64,000 bases of DNA from Chitinophaga sp. CF418 (lineage in GTDB: Bacteria; Bacteroidota; Bacteroidia; Chitinophagales; Chitinophagaceae). A program made the translations under genes and the position numbers. The stretch is from assembly GCF_900142925.1 (NCBI RefSeq), contig NZ_FRCN01000015.1, positions 124,001-188,000 on the forward strand, in the 5' to 3' direction. Shown here in pieces: positions 52,201 to 59,545 of this stretch. Positions within the stretch are counted from its first letter, which is position 1. Each line of letters opens with the position of its first letter. The notes beneath the pieces are model-generated. The model did not search any database and was not told the origin of the DNA. It was given only the letters and a program-made list of their open reading frames with translations.

Positions 52201-52615
52201 TCTCCTGTGCACCTGTACGGTTGTTATTAAATGTTTTGTCTTGTTTACCTGATTTTACCACCACTTCATTCAGTTGTTTTGTATCAGGCACAATGTTGAA
52301 GTCACCGGTATACTCCTGTCCCAGGGAGAGTGTGACATTCTCGATCTTTTGGTCTTTGTATCCGATATAGGATACGGAAATTGTGTAAGGTCCCCCCACG
52401 CGAACGTTTGGTACGTTGTAGCGCCCGTCTTTACGGGTTGTGGTCATGTACTTTGTACCAGTTGGGTTGTGTAGTGCGATAATGACAGCGCCGGGTACTC
52501 CCGTTTGCCCATCCTTAACCTGCCCATGGATCTCGGAGGTAGTTTCCTGGGCGAGTAATAGCATAGGTAGGCTTATCAGCCCGATGATGGCCGACAGACA
52601 TTTTTTGAAAAGCAT
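49298..52615 (-). CDS. Oar-like TonB-dependent outer-membrane receptor
   Basis: A 1105-residue outer-membrane protein. MLFKKCLSAIIGLISLPMLL with AQ cleavage is the signal peptide, which argues for the ATG at 52615 over an in-frame ATG 30 bases upstream. Residues about 25-115 form a carboxypeptidase-regulatory-like domain (GQVKDGQTGVPGAVIIALHN; VSYIGYKDQKI). The plug follows (VVVKSGKQDK; DQLEKLPTINRSAQDF; AYDV-type NLAPYDVRQGGFSGAGVN; VTKSGTNTFRGTVYTYF). The rest is barrel, with many aromatic strand ends, ending QFGVRYLFN. The layout matches the Oar family, which handles adhesion and, in Chitinophaga relatives, vesicle or nutrient functions. No SusD partner is adjacent. It has its own terminator. 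Confidence 0.9.
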   Translation of the reverse strand: MLFKKCLSAIIGLISLPMLLLAQETTSEIHGQVKDGQTGVPGAVIIALHNPTGTKYMTTTRKDGRYNVPNVRVGGPYTISVSYIGYKDQKIENVTLSLGQEYTGDFNIVPDTKQLNEVVVKSGKQDKTFNNNRTGAQEIISRDQLEKLPTINRSAQDFTRLEPTTSSPIGGQSFGGRSNQYNNFTVDGANFNNSFGLSGTLGGQAGAQPISLDAIEQIQVNLAPYDVRQGGFSGAGVNTVTKSGTNTFRGTVYTYFKNENTQGYKVENAVAPKTDLSFNIRGASIGGPIIKNKLFFFVNGESSRQTAPATSWIPSDASHAPSSPGGVSNANADTLAALATFLKGTYGYDPGAYSGYSFKTNSDKITAKIDWNINDHNTLTLKYNYLKSMSDQFASTSRPAGQTGGQPGFNSMPFYGSGYVINNNFNIFIAELNTRFGNTASNKFQVGYTALRDYRTPHSSSSTMPLVDILNGGNIYTTFGYEPYTYNNTLNTDVFQISDIFTFYKGAHEITVGTQDYYRKYKNAFAPGYQGAYQFASLTDFYNSARNGALNAKSYYLQYSALSDGSFPWAYAGSTELGLFAQDKWRVSNNFTLTYGLRLDMTIYKQDFEDNPQFNALKFKDGKSYDIGKAPGNALLISPRIGFNWDVLDDKTLQVRGGLGIFSGPPPFVWISNQASNNGVQWGSFTKSGVAFSADPNQYRPESASANTAYLVALTDKNFKYPSVLKTSLAVDKKLPGDWVFTVEGTYSKDINAVYYQNINLNETNGYALTNGSDNRMRYNTSLTTSLNTSNKYYSAGTSLADPNIGNAILMSNTSKGYAYNVTGRVQKTYKNLYVSVAYTHGDARNTAETGSTASSLWSARAVSADPNAANLTYASYRLPNRIIAMASYKVSYAKYFATSFGLIYEAAPAGVTSYIYNGDLNGDGFNNDLMYIPTSDKDINLINVGSYNATTHTGSTTGTSNDPRTAAQIWTQLNNFISQSGYLSSHRGQVAKANAVTLPFFKKADVNITEDISVKTGKERHTLRLSLDIINVGNLLNKNWGIVKSATVTNPLKFEGIAADGKTPLFSFPYADVNNQVHYSNSFANNTGITSRWQMQFGVRYLFN

Positions 52616-52876
52616 GCAGTTAGATTTATTGTTCGAAATACTCAAAAAAAACGCACAAAACAGAAGTTAATGCGTTAACAAATTATTTAGATTTTGATTC
52701 GACAGATTGTCTTCAGAATTGCGCTTACGAAAGAGATTTTGGAAGCAAGTTAGCTGAATTCGGAGGGGCGTTAGCGGTAAATCTGCGGAAGGGAAAAGTA
52801 CATCGCTGAGTGGTGCATTTTTTATGAGTATTTGTCTGACTACTCATTATTTCAGTAGTAGTGGGGATCTTTGTTC

Positions 52877-54205
52877 TTACTGAAATAAGGAGCTTTCTTT
52901 TTTGGCTGCCATCCATAAATACAAAGGTATCCCGATCATCTGCAGGAGAAATCCGTAGTATATAGTCTGTTGCCCGGCGCTGGCAATTGTCCAAAGTACA
53001 TAGCTAAACGAAACGGCGAATAGTAAGATACATTGTATCCACTCGTTTGTTTTAAGCGGTCCGCTTTTAGTTTTCAGTATAAAATAAGCGGCTGTTGAAA
53101 ACAGATAGGGTATCAAAACTGACAAGGTTGACAACAAAACGAGGAACTTGAATTGTTCTACCAGGCCTTTGGTATAGTTCATTGCCATGAGAATGGAAAT
53201 CAATACACTACTGAAGAGGGTACCGACATAGGGAACGCCTCTTTTATTCTCTTTACTGAATATCTGCGGAAACAGGTTATCCTTTGCAATAGCGTAAGGT
53301 AATTGTCCCTGTATCAGCATCCAGCCGTTCAGTGCTCCAAATGCTGCTATTGCCACACCTGCGCTTACCCAGTAGCGGGCATTATTCCCCCACATAATGA
53401 CAGCTGCATCGGCGAAAGGGGTAACCGTTTTTTTTAGCTGCGCTGATGGAATGATACCCATCACGCTGACTGTTCCTAAAACGTAGACTACTGTAGCTAT
53501 GAATAGCCCCAGCAGGGTAGCCCGTGGAATGGTCTGCTGCGGATTTTGTACTTTCTCAGCCGGAATGGTAGCAGATTCAATACCGACGTAGGCGAACATG
53601 GTAAAGGTAACTGTGTTGGAAAGGGCTGTGAACAGGGATGTGCCACTACTATTGAATGCAGGGAAGTTGGCTGCTTTAATGAAGAACAATCCCCCGAAAG
53701 CCACCAGAAATAATGGTATCAGCTTAAGTATGGTCGTTGCCATCTGCACGGAACCGGAAGTCCTGATGCCCCTGTTATTGACCCAGGTCAGCAGCCAGAT
53801 GGAGCCGAGACCAGTGCCTACAGCACTTAAGGTATTGGTGGACAATATCGGGACGAAGGTACTTAACGCACTGACAAACCCTATGGTGATAGCCGCATTG
53901 GCGCAGGACACTGCCAGAAAATATCCCCAGGCTATAGAGAAGCCCATATAGTCGCCGAAGCCGCGGCGGGTATAGGCGTATGGACCACCTGTTACATTGG
54001 GCACAAGTTTACTGAGATTACCGAACACCTTTACCAGGAAGAAACAGCCAATGGCTGAAATCACCCATCCCAACAGGCTAACACTGCCGAATGAGGCAAG
54101 CGCAGCGGGCGCCAGGAAGATCCCGGCTCCGATCATGTTACCAACAATGAGGGATGTGCTTGTCCAGAGGCCTAGCTTGTTTTTTTCCTTAGCTGTTTCT
54201 TTCAT
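52877..54205 (-). CDS. APC superfamily amino acid permease
   Basis: A 442-residue inner-membrane transporter with 12 hydrophobic helices. LWTSTSLIVGNMIGAGIFLAP at the start is the APC helix 1 with its unwound glycine region, and NVTGGPYAYTRRGFGDYMGF the loop after helix 2. FTMFAYVGIESATIPAEKVQNPQQTIPRA is the diagnostic helix 6-7 link of the basic amino acid/polyamine antiporter group. The likely substrate is an amino acid, possibly arginine or agmatine-type, but the sequence alone cannot fix it. It lies 33 bases after the GNAT gene. Confidence 0.9.
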   Translation of the reverse strand: MKETAKEKNKLGLWTSTSLIVGNMIGAGIFLAPAALASFGSVSLLGWVISAIGCFFLVKVFGNLSKLVPNVTGGPYAYTRRGFGDYMGFSIAWGYFLAVSCANAAITIGFVSALSTFVPILSTNTLSAVGTGLGSIWLLTWVNNRGIRTSGSVQMATTILKLIPLFLVAFGGLFFIKAANFPAFNSSGTSLFTALSNTVTFTMFAYVGIESATIPAEKVQNPQQTIPRATLLGLFIATVVYVLGTVSVMGIIPSAQLKKTVTPFADAAVIMWGNNARYWVSAGVAIAAFGALNGWMLIQGQLPYAIAKDNLFPQIFSKENKRGVPYVGTLFSSVLISILMAMNYTKGLVEQFKFLVLLSTLSVLIPYLFSTAAYFILKTKSGPLKTNEWIQCILLFAVSFSYVLWTIASAGQQTIYYGFLLQMIGIPLYLWMAAKKESSLFQ

Positions 54206-54238
54206 ACGGCAGGGTGTATATTGGCTGTAAATATCGGA

Positions 54239-54796
54239 TTATCCCAGATTAAAATCCCATATCACAATATCCCATTCTTTTCCGCCATCAGTAAAAGGGA
54301 AAAGCGTACGGAATCCCAGCCTGGCGTGTACGATCATAGACTTTGGATTGTCTCTTGCAATGGAGCTAAGCGCAAAGTCGTACACTGACTCGAAGTTATC
54401 TTTATGAAACTGGTACAATTGTCGTAAGAGTCCTCTGCCGCGGTAGTTGCTGTCAATACAGGTCTGCCCAAGAAAATATACGTTGTAGTCCATAAGCATT
54501 TTCCCCTTGTAAACCTGACCGTCAAACAGGTTCAGCGCCTCTTTAAGCGGCGCATATACAGTGGCCGATTCTTTCACCAATACCAAAAGATAGCCGATTA
54601 CTTTGTCGCCGTCTTTTATAATCGCGGATGGTGCAATTTCATGAAGCGCTTTGAGATCTTCAAAAGTATATTTCCAGGAAACATAGCCTTGTTCGGCTTT
54701 AACGTCTTCTGTAAGACTCTCAGCTGAATTTAGCCTGGATAGTTCGGCAACTTGTCTTAATTCATTGTCCGAACTAATAAATTTAGTTGTGTACAT
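54239..54796 (-). CDS. GNAT family N-acetyltransferase
   Basis: A 185-residue acetyl-CoA-dependent acetyltransferase. The acetyl-CoA loop is SNYRGRGLLRQLYQFHKD near residues 115-132, with ALSSIARDNPKSMIVHARLGFRTL as the following motif B. The substrate cannot be inferred. It ends 33 bases before the APC permease start, so both may be one transcript, suggesting a metabolite that is acetylated or imported. Confidence 0.85.
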   Translation of the reverse strand: MYTTKFISSDNELRQVAELSRLNSAESLTEDVKAEQGYVSWKYTFEDLKALHEIAPSAIIKDGDKVIGYLLVLVKESATVYAPLKEALNLFDGQVYKGKMLMDYNVYFLGQTCIDSNYRGRGLLRQLYQFHKDNFESVYDFALSSIARDNPKSMIVHARLGFRTLFPFTDGGKEWDIVIWDFNLG

Positions 54797-54907
54797 AGGT
54801 TACGCTGATTTCCGATGGTGTAAAGAAACAAAAATGAGGAAGATTAGTGTATCCCCTAATAGGGGTACTGGCTATTTTTAGTGGAAAATTGAATTTGAGG
54901 GGTAAAA

Positions 54908-54938
54908 TTTGACGTTTTCAGGAAAAAGTATACATTTG
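54908..54938 (+). promoter_or_regulatory. Promoter of tRNA-Ala
   Basis: TTTG (54908-54911), a 19-base spacer and TACATTTG (54931-54938), a textbook Bacteroidota -33/-7 pair, placing the start about 9 bases before the tRNA. Confidence 0.85.
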
Positions 54939-54952
54939 CACTCCAATTATGC

Positions 54953-55027
<75 letters not shown>

Positions 55028-55035
55028 GAAAAATT

Positions 55036-55072
55036 AAAACCCTGCAAATCATTAATTTGCAGGGTTTTTTTG
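55036..55072 (+). terminator. Terminator of tRNA-Ala
   Basis: AAAACCCTGCAAAT-CATTA-ATTTGCAGGGTTTT followed by further T residues, 10 bases after the tRNA. Confidence 0.9.
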
Positions 55073-55117
55073 TGCAGTCAGATGTATTAATGATTTATAC
55101 ATTTCTAGTGTATGAGT

Positions 55118-55125
55118 TACCTTTG
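55118..55125 (+). promoter_or_regulatory. Orphan -7-like element
   Basis: TACCTTTG matches TAnnTTTG with no clear plus-strand gene after it. The stretch 55131-55297 has only a short frame ending at 55245 (51 codons from an ATG at 55090, which lies before this element). Its meaning is unclear. Confidence 0.25.
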
Positions 55126-55297
55126 CATGTAAAGATAACTGCCAGTTCCTCTCTGGTTTACATCAAAGTCCAATTACCACAACCAGTAGGTTCCGTTCTG
55201 TTCCGTTATGCACCACCTTACATCATGCCGCCTGCTGCTTGGTAGTTACTCATGTACAATTACTCAGTTCCGGTAAAGAATTGTATAAATTCTTTTA

Positions 55298-55606
55298 CTA
55301 AGCCATTGCGAAAGATTTCGCCGATATTTCAAGTCCTTTCTTCAGATCTTCCGCATTCATAACAGGAGAGAATTCAACTTTTGCATTCAAGTTGACAAAA
55401 AATGGTTCTGCAATAGAAGGGATGTCGGATGGGTCATGAAGATCAAAAACCATTATACAGGCTCTGCATCCATCAATAGCCGTAAAATAGGTGGCTTCAG
55501 GGTGGGTTCTGTCCATAGTGGAATTGATAATCTCGCTGAGTGTACCATCTTTGATAGCTTTGTTTGACGCAATTACATCCATCGTCACTCTTAACATTGT
55601 ACGCAT
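55298..55606 (-). CDS. Conserved small hypothetical protein
   Basis: A 102-residue protein, MRTMLRVTMDVIASNKAIKDG at the start, then PEATYFTAIDGCRACIMVFDLHDPSDIPSIAEPFF and NAKVEFSPVMNAEDLKKGL. Two strand-helix halves of similar build suggest a ferredoxin-like dimeric alpha-beta barrel. I recognise the sequence type from several bacterial phyla as 'hypothetical protein' but no function is known. It stands alone. Confidence 0.72.
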   Translation of the reverse strand: MRTMLRVTMDVIASNKAIKDGTLSEIINSTMDRTHPEATYFTAIDGCRACIMVFDLHDPSDIPSIAEPFFVNLNAKVEFSPVMNAEDLKKGLEISAKSFAMA

Positions 55607-56099
55607 GTTATTATAGTTTTGATTTTTAAATAAAATGTTATACAGAAATTGAGCAAGCCCTTATGTTGTAAAATTGGTCGTAATCATATTGTGCAGCAAA
55701 GAGTGTCCCTTGTCATTGATAACAAGTAGCTATTATTCCCGACCATTCACGCAATGACTTTAAAGCTTCTGTCAACCAGATTGGGTTAAGAATAAGAAGC
55801 CTTATGATATAATATATACAAGCTGGTAAATCCTTTTGTTTTTAAAAGAAAGCGAATTTTAGTGCTATGATATTAAATTCCCGGAGATTAAGACTTTTAG
55901 CCTGTATAGCATCCTCATTCTTATTATGGGGGTCAATCAATAAAATTCCATAGATGGATTAAAAGTATCGGCCACCGGATATTAGTGTGCTGTCCGGAGC
56001 GGGGTGTTGTGTGGCCAACAATTATATACATAAAGATTATTAAAATACCATACTAAAGCTAATATTATCGGGAAGGTATTTAGTAATTTTTTGCACTGT
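55607..56099. other. Intergenic region without a clear gene
   Basis: The only frame of note is 55867-55953 (28 codons, with RRLRLLACIASSFLLWGS, signal-like), which may be a remnant of a secreted protein's start. I see nothing else that I can support. Confidence 0.35.
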
Positions 56100-56114
56100 T
56101 AATACGAATTAGAA

Positions 56115-56206
56115 AATTCAGTAATTGGGGCGACAACTTGCCGGCGGACTCCACAGGGTAAAAGCCCTGGAAATTCCTGGTAATAAGGATTTTGAAGGCT
56201 TTTTTG
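56115..56206 (+). promoter_or_regulatory. Structured leader with alternative hairpins and terminator
   Basis: CCACAGGG...CCCTGG (56151-56170) can pair as one stem. Part of it overlaps AAAAGCC (56160-56166), which can instead pair with GGCTTTT (56197-56203) and is followed by T residues, a terminator-like hairpin with an internal AAATTCC/GGATTTT helix. The two stems exclude each other, as in attenuators and riboswitches. The conserved aptamer, if any, would be GGGGCGACAACTTGCCGGCGG (first 20 bases at 56127-56146). I cannot match it to a known riboswitch class. Confidence 0.35.
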
Positions 56207-56321
56207 TTTGTACAGGTTTTAGTTTTATCTTGCGTCGATCTAACAAGGTGCTGGCTTGTTTACCCAAATGCCAGCGCGGTCCCTGAGCCTATTGAGAAAG
56301 ATGTTTATTCCCCGGGGTATT

Positions 56322-56329
56322 TATGTTTG
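56322..56329 (+). promoter_or_regulatory. -7 promoter element before the CHU_C gene
   Basis: TATGTTTG matches TAnnTTTG, about 100 bases before the preferred ATG at 56428, and downstream of the leader's terminator. Confidence 0.4.
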
Positions 56330-56427
56330 TTAGTGGTAGTATATTCTTTTGATTTTGGGCAAACTTCTCTCGTATTGTTTTTCTGTTATTTAAGATGACC
56401 AACATATTCCCTATCAATTTGCTTCAA

Positions 56428-58860
56428 ATGTTAAGAAAAATAGTCCTTCTCCTTATTCTCGTTACAAGTGTATTTACAGATGCCTCCGCTCAGTACGCAG
56501 ATATGGGGAGTGGTGTTATTAAAAATCACATATGGTGGTTTAACTGGAATGGATTTGCGTTGGTTAACGGTGCATCCCGTGATTTCACCACCGATGATGG
56601 TTTGAATGTAAAGATTACTTTTTCGCAGGTAAGTGGCCCTTCGCTTGCTCCAAAGGTGATGAATACATGGTCAGGTGCTGTACTTCATTTCCTGTATGAT
56701 TTCTCTGACCCGACGAAGATGCCTGCTTTTTATAATTATACCCAGGGAGAGGACTCTTATTTTACCATGACTGTTACCGCTACGCGTGAGGGCCAGCCGG
56801 TTCCCTTTACCTTTCTGGCTGCAGATGCAGAGGGGAGTCTGAGTCCGGTAGAGTATACCACTTTTACTACCAGCGGGGGAAGCTGGAGTTTCCTGGACTT
56901 CTTCAGAAATTCATCACAGACCGGTAATCCTGTGACGGGGTGCGGCACGCAGCAGATCGTAATTACGGATACACAGGGTTCTATGGATGGCTCTCCTGTT
57001 GGACAGAATCCTCTAATGGCCACCGTAGCTCCCGCTAATGGGATATTAACAGTAGGTGTCAAAATGGAAAGAACGGTGCCGGGTGGAATGGGCGTGGCAT
57101 TTGGTGTTTATGCACCACTGGACAGAGGTGACCTGCCCGGCGGTTATGGATATGCGAGGCACCTGTTAAAGTATGTACGTAGTAACGGTTGTAATTTCAA
57201 TCCTCCTTTTCCTGCCCTTACCCCGGATGAAAGTCTGAAACTCGGAAATACTGTAGCGGATGCAGATGGTGCTGATAATATAGACGATAATCTCAACGGC
57301 GTTGATGAAGATGCCATTACGGCGTTTCCGGATTATACTGGTAATGGTTCTTACAGTCTTCAGCTGCCCCTTTCTAATACAACAGGTGCTGATGCCTGGC
57401 TGACCGGGAGTTTTGATTATAACAGAAACGGAGTGTTTGATGCGAATGAAGCAGTGACGGTTGCTGTACTGCCTAATGCAACAACGGCCACATTGAACTG
57501 GACGGGACTACCTGGGAAGTTTATTACTGGTAAGGGCGGACTGTTTGCCTTCAGGTTTCGTTTATCTTCTAACCGTGCTGCTACACAAGATGTGTCTATC
57601 GCGGCAGAGGATGGAGAGGTGGAAGATTATATGGCACGGGTAAATTCGCCCTGTGCTATTACTACTAACCTTTCTGCGACCGCTATTTGTGCCGGCAATT
57701 CGGTGCAATTGCAGGCAGCGGGAGGTAGTACTTATAACTGGAGTCCGACTGCCGGATTATCCGATGCAAATATTTCCGATCCTCTCGCTTCTCCAATCGC
57801 TACTACCAACTATGAAGTAACAGTGTCAGACGCAGGTGGTTGCGGGGGAAAAGGGAATGTACAAATAGTTGTAAATGAAATAGCGGATGCTGTTACCCGT
57901 GTGGATACAACAGTTTGTAGTGGCAATCCGGTGCGGCTGACTACACTTTCTGATAATGGTACAACTTTTATCTGGACGCCTGCAATAGGACTGAATGACG
58001 CTAGTATATTATCCCCTGTGGCTACGCCTGCCTCTACCACCCGTTATACTGTAACTGCAGATAATGGTACCGGCTGCATTAGTCAGGCTTCAGTACTGAT
58101 AACTGTTCTGGATATCTCAATGTCTGTAACACCTGCTGATACTGCTATTTGTAAAGGAACGCCGCTCACCTTACAGGCAACAGGTGGAGATACTTATGAA
58201 TGGCTGGAAAATGGCGTAGCACTGAGGGAAACAAGTAATTCTATCACTGTATCACCTGATCAGGCTACCACTTATGCAGTTAACATTACTAACAATACCT
58301 GCAGTGTAAACAAAAATTTCGTGATACCGGTAAGGGTGAATGCACTGCCTAATACCGCCATCACAAGCACGAATGGTATTGATTGTTCCCATGGATCCTC
58401 GATGCTTTTTGCTATTGGGGGAACAAGATATGTCTGGGACAGTGCCACAACGATCAGTAATATGCAGATTGCTAACCCGATGGTATCGCCAACAGAAACG
58501 ACCACTTATTATGTGACCATAACGGATGATAATAATTGTGTTAACCGTGATTCGATCACTGTATCTGTGGATTTAAGTGCCGGGCTGAGTGTATACCCGA
58601 TGCCATCAGCTTTTACACCTAATGGGGATGGAAAGAATGATTGCTTTGGTTTGAAATACTGGGGAGGTGTAAAGGCACTTGAATTCAGGATATTTGATCG
58701 CTGGGGGACATTGGTGTTCAGCACACAAGATGCCGGCGCCTGCTGGAATGGCACTTTTAAAGGGGTATTGCAACCTGTAGGTGCATACGTGTACTATATA
58801 AAAGCTAAAACACTTTGTGGTGAAATAGAGCGGAAAGGCGTAGTAACCTTAGTACAATAA
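56428..58860 (+). CDS. T9SS-secreted GEVED/PKD-like protein with CHU_C sorting domain
   Basis: An 810-residue extracellular protein. The start at 56428 gives MLRKIVLLLILVTSVFTDASAQ, a signal peptide; an in-frame ATG 33 bases upstream would extend it. Residues about 35-290 form a CshA-like beta domain (FTTDDGLNVKITFSQVSG). Next is a GEVED domain (GSFDYNRNGVFDANEAV to EDGEVEDYMARV, about 330-410). Four Ig/PKD-like repeats follow, each starting near a C-x-G pattern (AICAGNSVQL, TVCSGNPVRL, AICKGTPLTL and a Cys-less copy). The last 85 residues are a CHU_C (gliding-motility C-terminal) module: PSAFTPNGDGKNDCFGLKY and RIFDRWGTLVF. This marks a type B T9SS substrate. Confidence 0.92.
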   Translation: MLRKIVLLLILVTSVFTDASAQYADMGSGVIKNHIWWFNWNGFALVNGASRDFTTDDGLNVKITFSQVSGPSLAPKVMNTWSGAVLHFLYDFSDPTKMPAFYNYTQGEDSYFTMTVTATREGQPVPFTFLAADAEGSLSPVEYTTFTTSGGSWSFLDFFRNSSQTGNPVTGCGTQQIVITDTQGSMDGSPVGQNPLMATVAPANGILTVGVKMERTVPGGMGVAFGVYAPLDRGDLPGGYGYARHLLKYVRSNGCNFNPPFPALTPDESLKLGNTVADADGADNIDDNLNGVDEDAITAFPDYTGNGSYSLQLPLSNTTGADAWLTGSFDYNRNGVFDANEAVTVAVLPNATTATLNWTGLPGKFITGKGGLFAFRFRLSSNRAATQDVSIAAEDGEVEDYMARVNSPCAITTNLSATAICAGNSVQLQAAGGSTYNWSPTAGLSDANISDPLASPIATTNYEVTVSDAGGCGGKGNVQIVVNEIADAVTRVDTTVCSGNPVRLTTLSDNGTTFIWTPAIGLNDASILSPVATPASTTRYTVTADNGTGCISQASVLITVLDISMSVTPADTAICKGTPLTLQATGGDTYEWLENGVALRETSNSITVSPDQATTYAVNITNNTCSVNKNFVIPVRVNALPNTAITSTNGIDCSHGSSMLFAIGGTRYVWDSATTISNMQIANPMVSPTETTTYYVTITDDNNCVNRDSITVSVDLSAGLSVYPMPSAFTPNGDGKNDCFGLKYWGGVKALEFRIFDRWGTLVFSTQDAGACWNGTFKGVLQPVGAYVYYIKAKTLCGEIERKGVVTLVQ

Positions 58861-58876
58861 GAAATCCCGGTATTCT

Positions 58877-58916
58877 ATACAAAAGCCTTGTAAAGAAATT
58901 TACAGGGCTTTTGTAT
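58877..58916 (+). terminator. Terminator after the CHU_C gene
   Basis: ATACAAAAGCCTTGTAAA / TTTACAGGGCTTTTGTAT with one G-T wobble and a four-base loop, 16 bases past the stop. Confidence 0.8.
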
Positions 58917-59545
58917 TTATGCATAGTTGAAGTTTGTTAATCTACTTTTCGCCTCCTTTAATGTCCTGACTTTGACTTTGCAAAATGATCGCAAATGAAA
59001 TTGCGAAAGGCATTAAAATAGCTGTCAGGCAGCTAAGAATGGTTTGCCATTCTTGATAGACGCTTATTACACATGATAGGGCAGGATTTAAAAAGTTTAA
59101 AAGAGATTTGTATCTTCATCCCTAATAATTGAACTCCAGTAAGATCTAGATGACTTTTGGGGCGTGGGATCCTCCAAAAAAAAGGGGCGACTTTTCGAAA
59201 ATTTTGAATATATCAACCAGGAGGTGGAACAAATGATTCGCGCACGCTGACATATGCCGATAATAAAAAAGGATTACAGGAGAGTTCATGCCATATCTAA
59301 GGGAATATTGGTGTCTGGCTTATTGAAGCGTTTTCCAGACAACCTGAGGGCAAGCCTGATATGAGGTAATAGAGCAGATTAAAATTTTCATTGAACCGAA
59401 CCACAGCTGTAGAAAACGAAAGGCTTAACATGAAGTTAAGTTCGCAGAGAGCATGGCAAATACCATTCTTTTTAACTGTATGAAAAACAATTAAGTCCTG
59501 CGGCGCTACCAACTGACCTAATAGAGAAGTAAAATAAATTAAGTT
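58917..59545. other. Long intergenic region with gene fragments
   Basis: About 630 bases without an intact gene. A frame at roughly 59138-59250 encodes DLDDFWGVGSS then EYINQEVEQMIRAR and stops, without an ATG, and looks like the end of a once-translated protein. Another frame (59308-59365) reads NIGVWLIEAFSRQPEGKPDMR. I recognise neither. No promoter is obvious other than a near match at 59104-59111 (GAGATTTG). Confidence 0.4.

Noticed and set aside
55090..55245. 51-codon frame after the tRNA-Ala terminator
   Set aside because: No recognisable domain, and the only nearby -7-like element (55118) lies after its start. Not supported as a gene.
56127..56206. Known riboswitch (FMN, TPP, cobalamin or c-di-GMP)
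   Set aside because: A GCCGGCGG run resembles part of the FMN class, but other conserved FMN segments are missing and the downstream gene is not a riboflavin gene.
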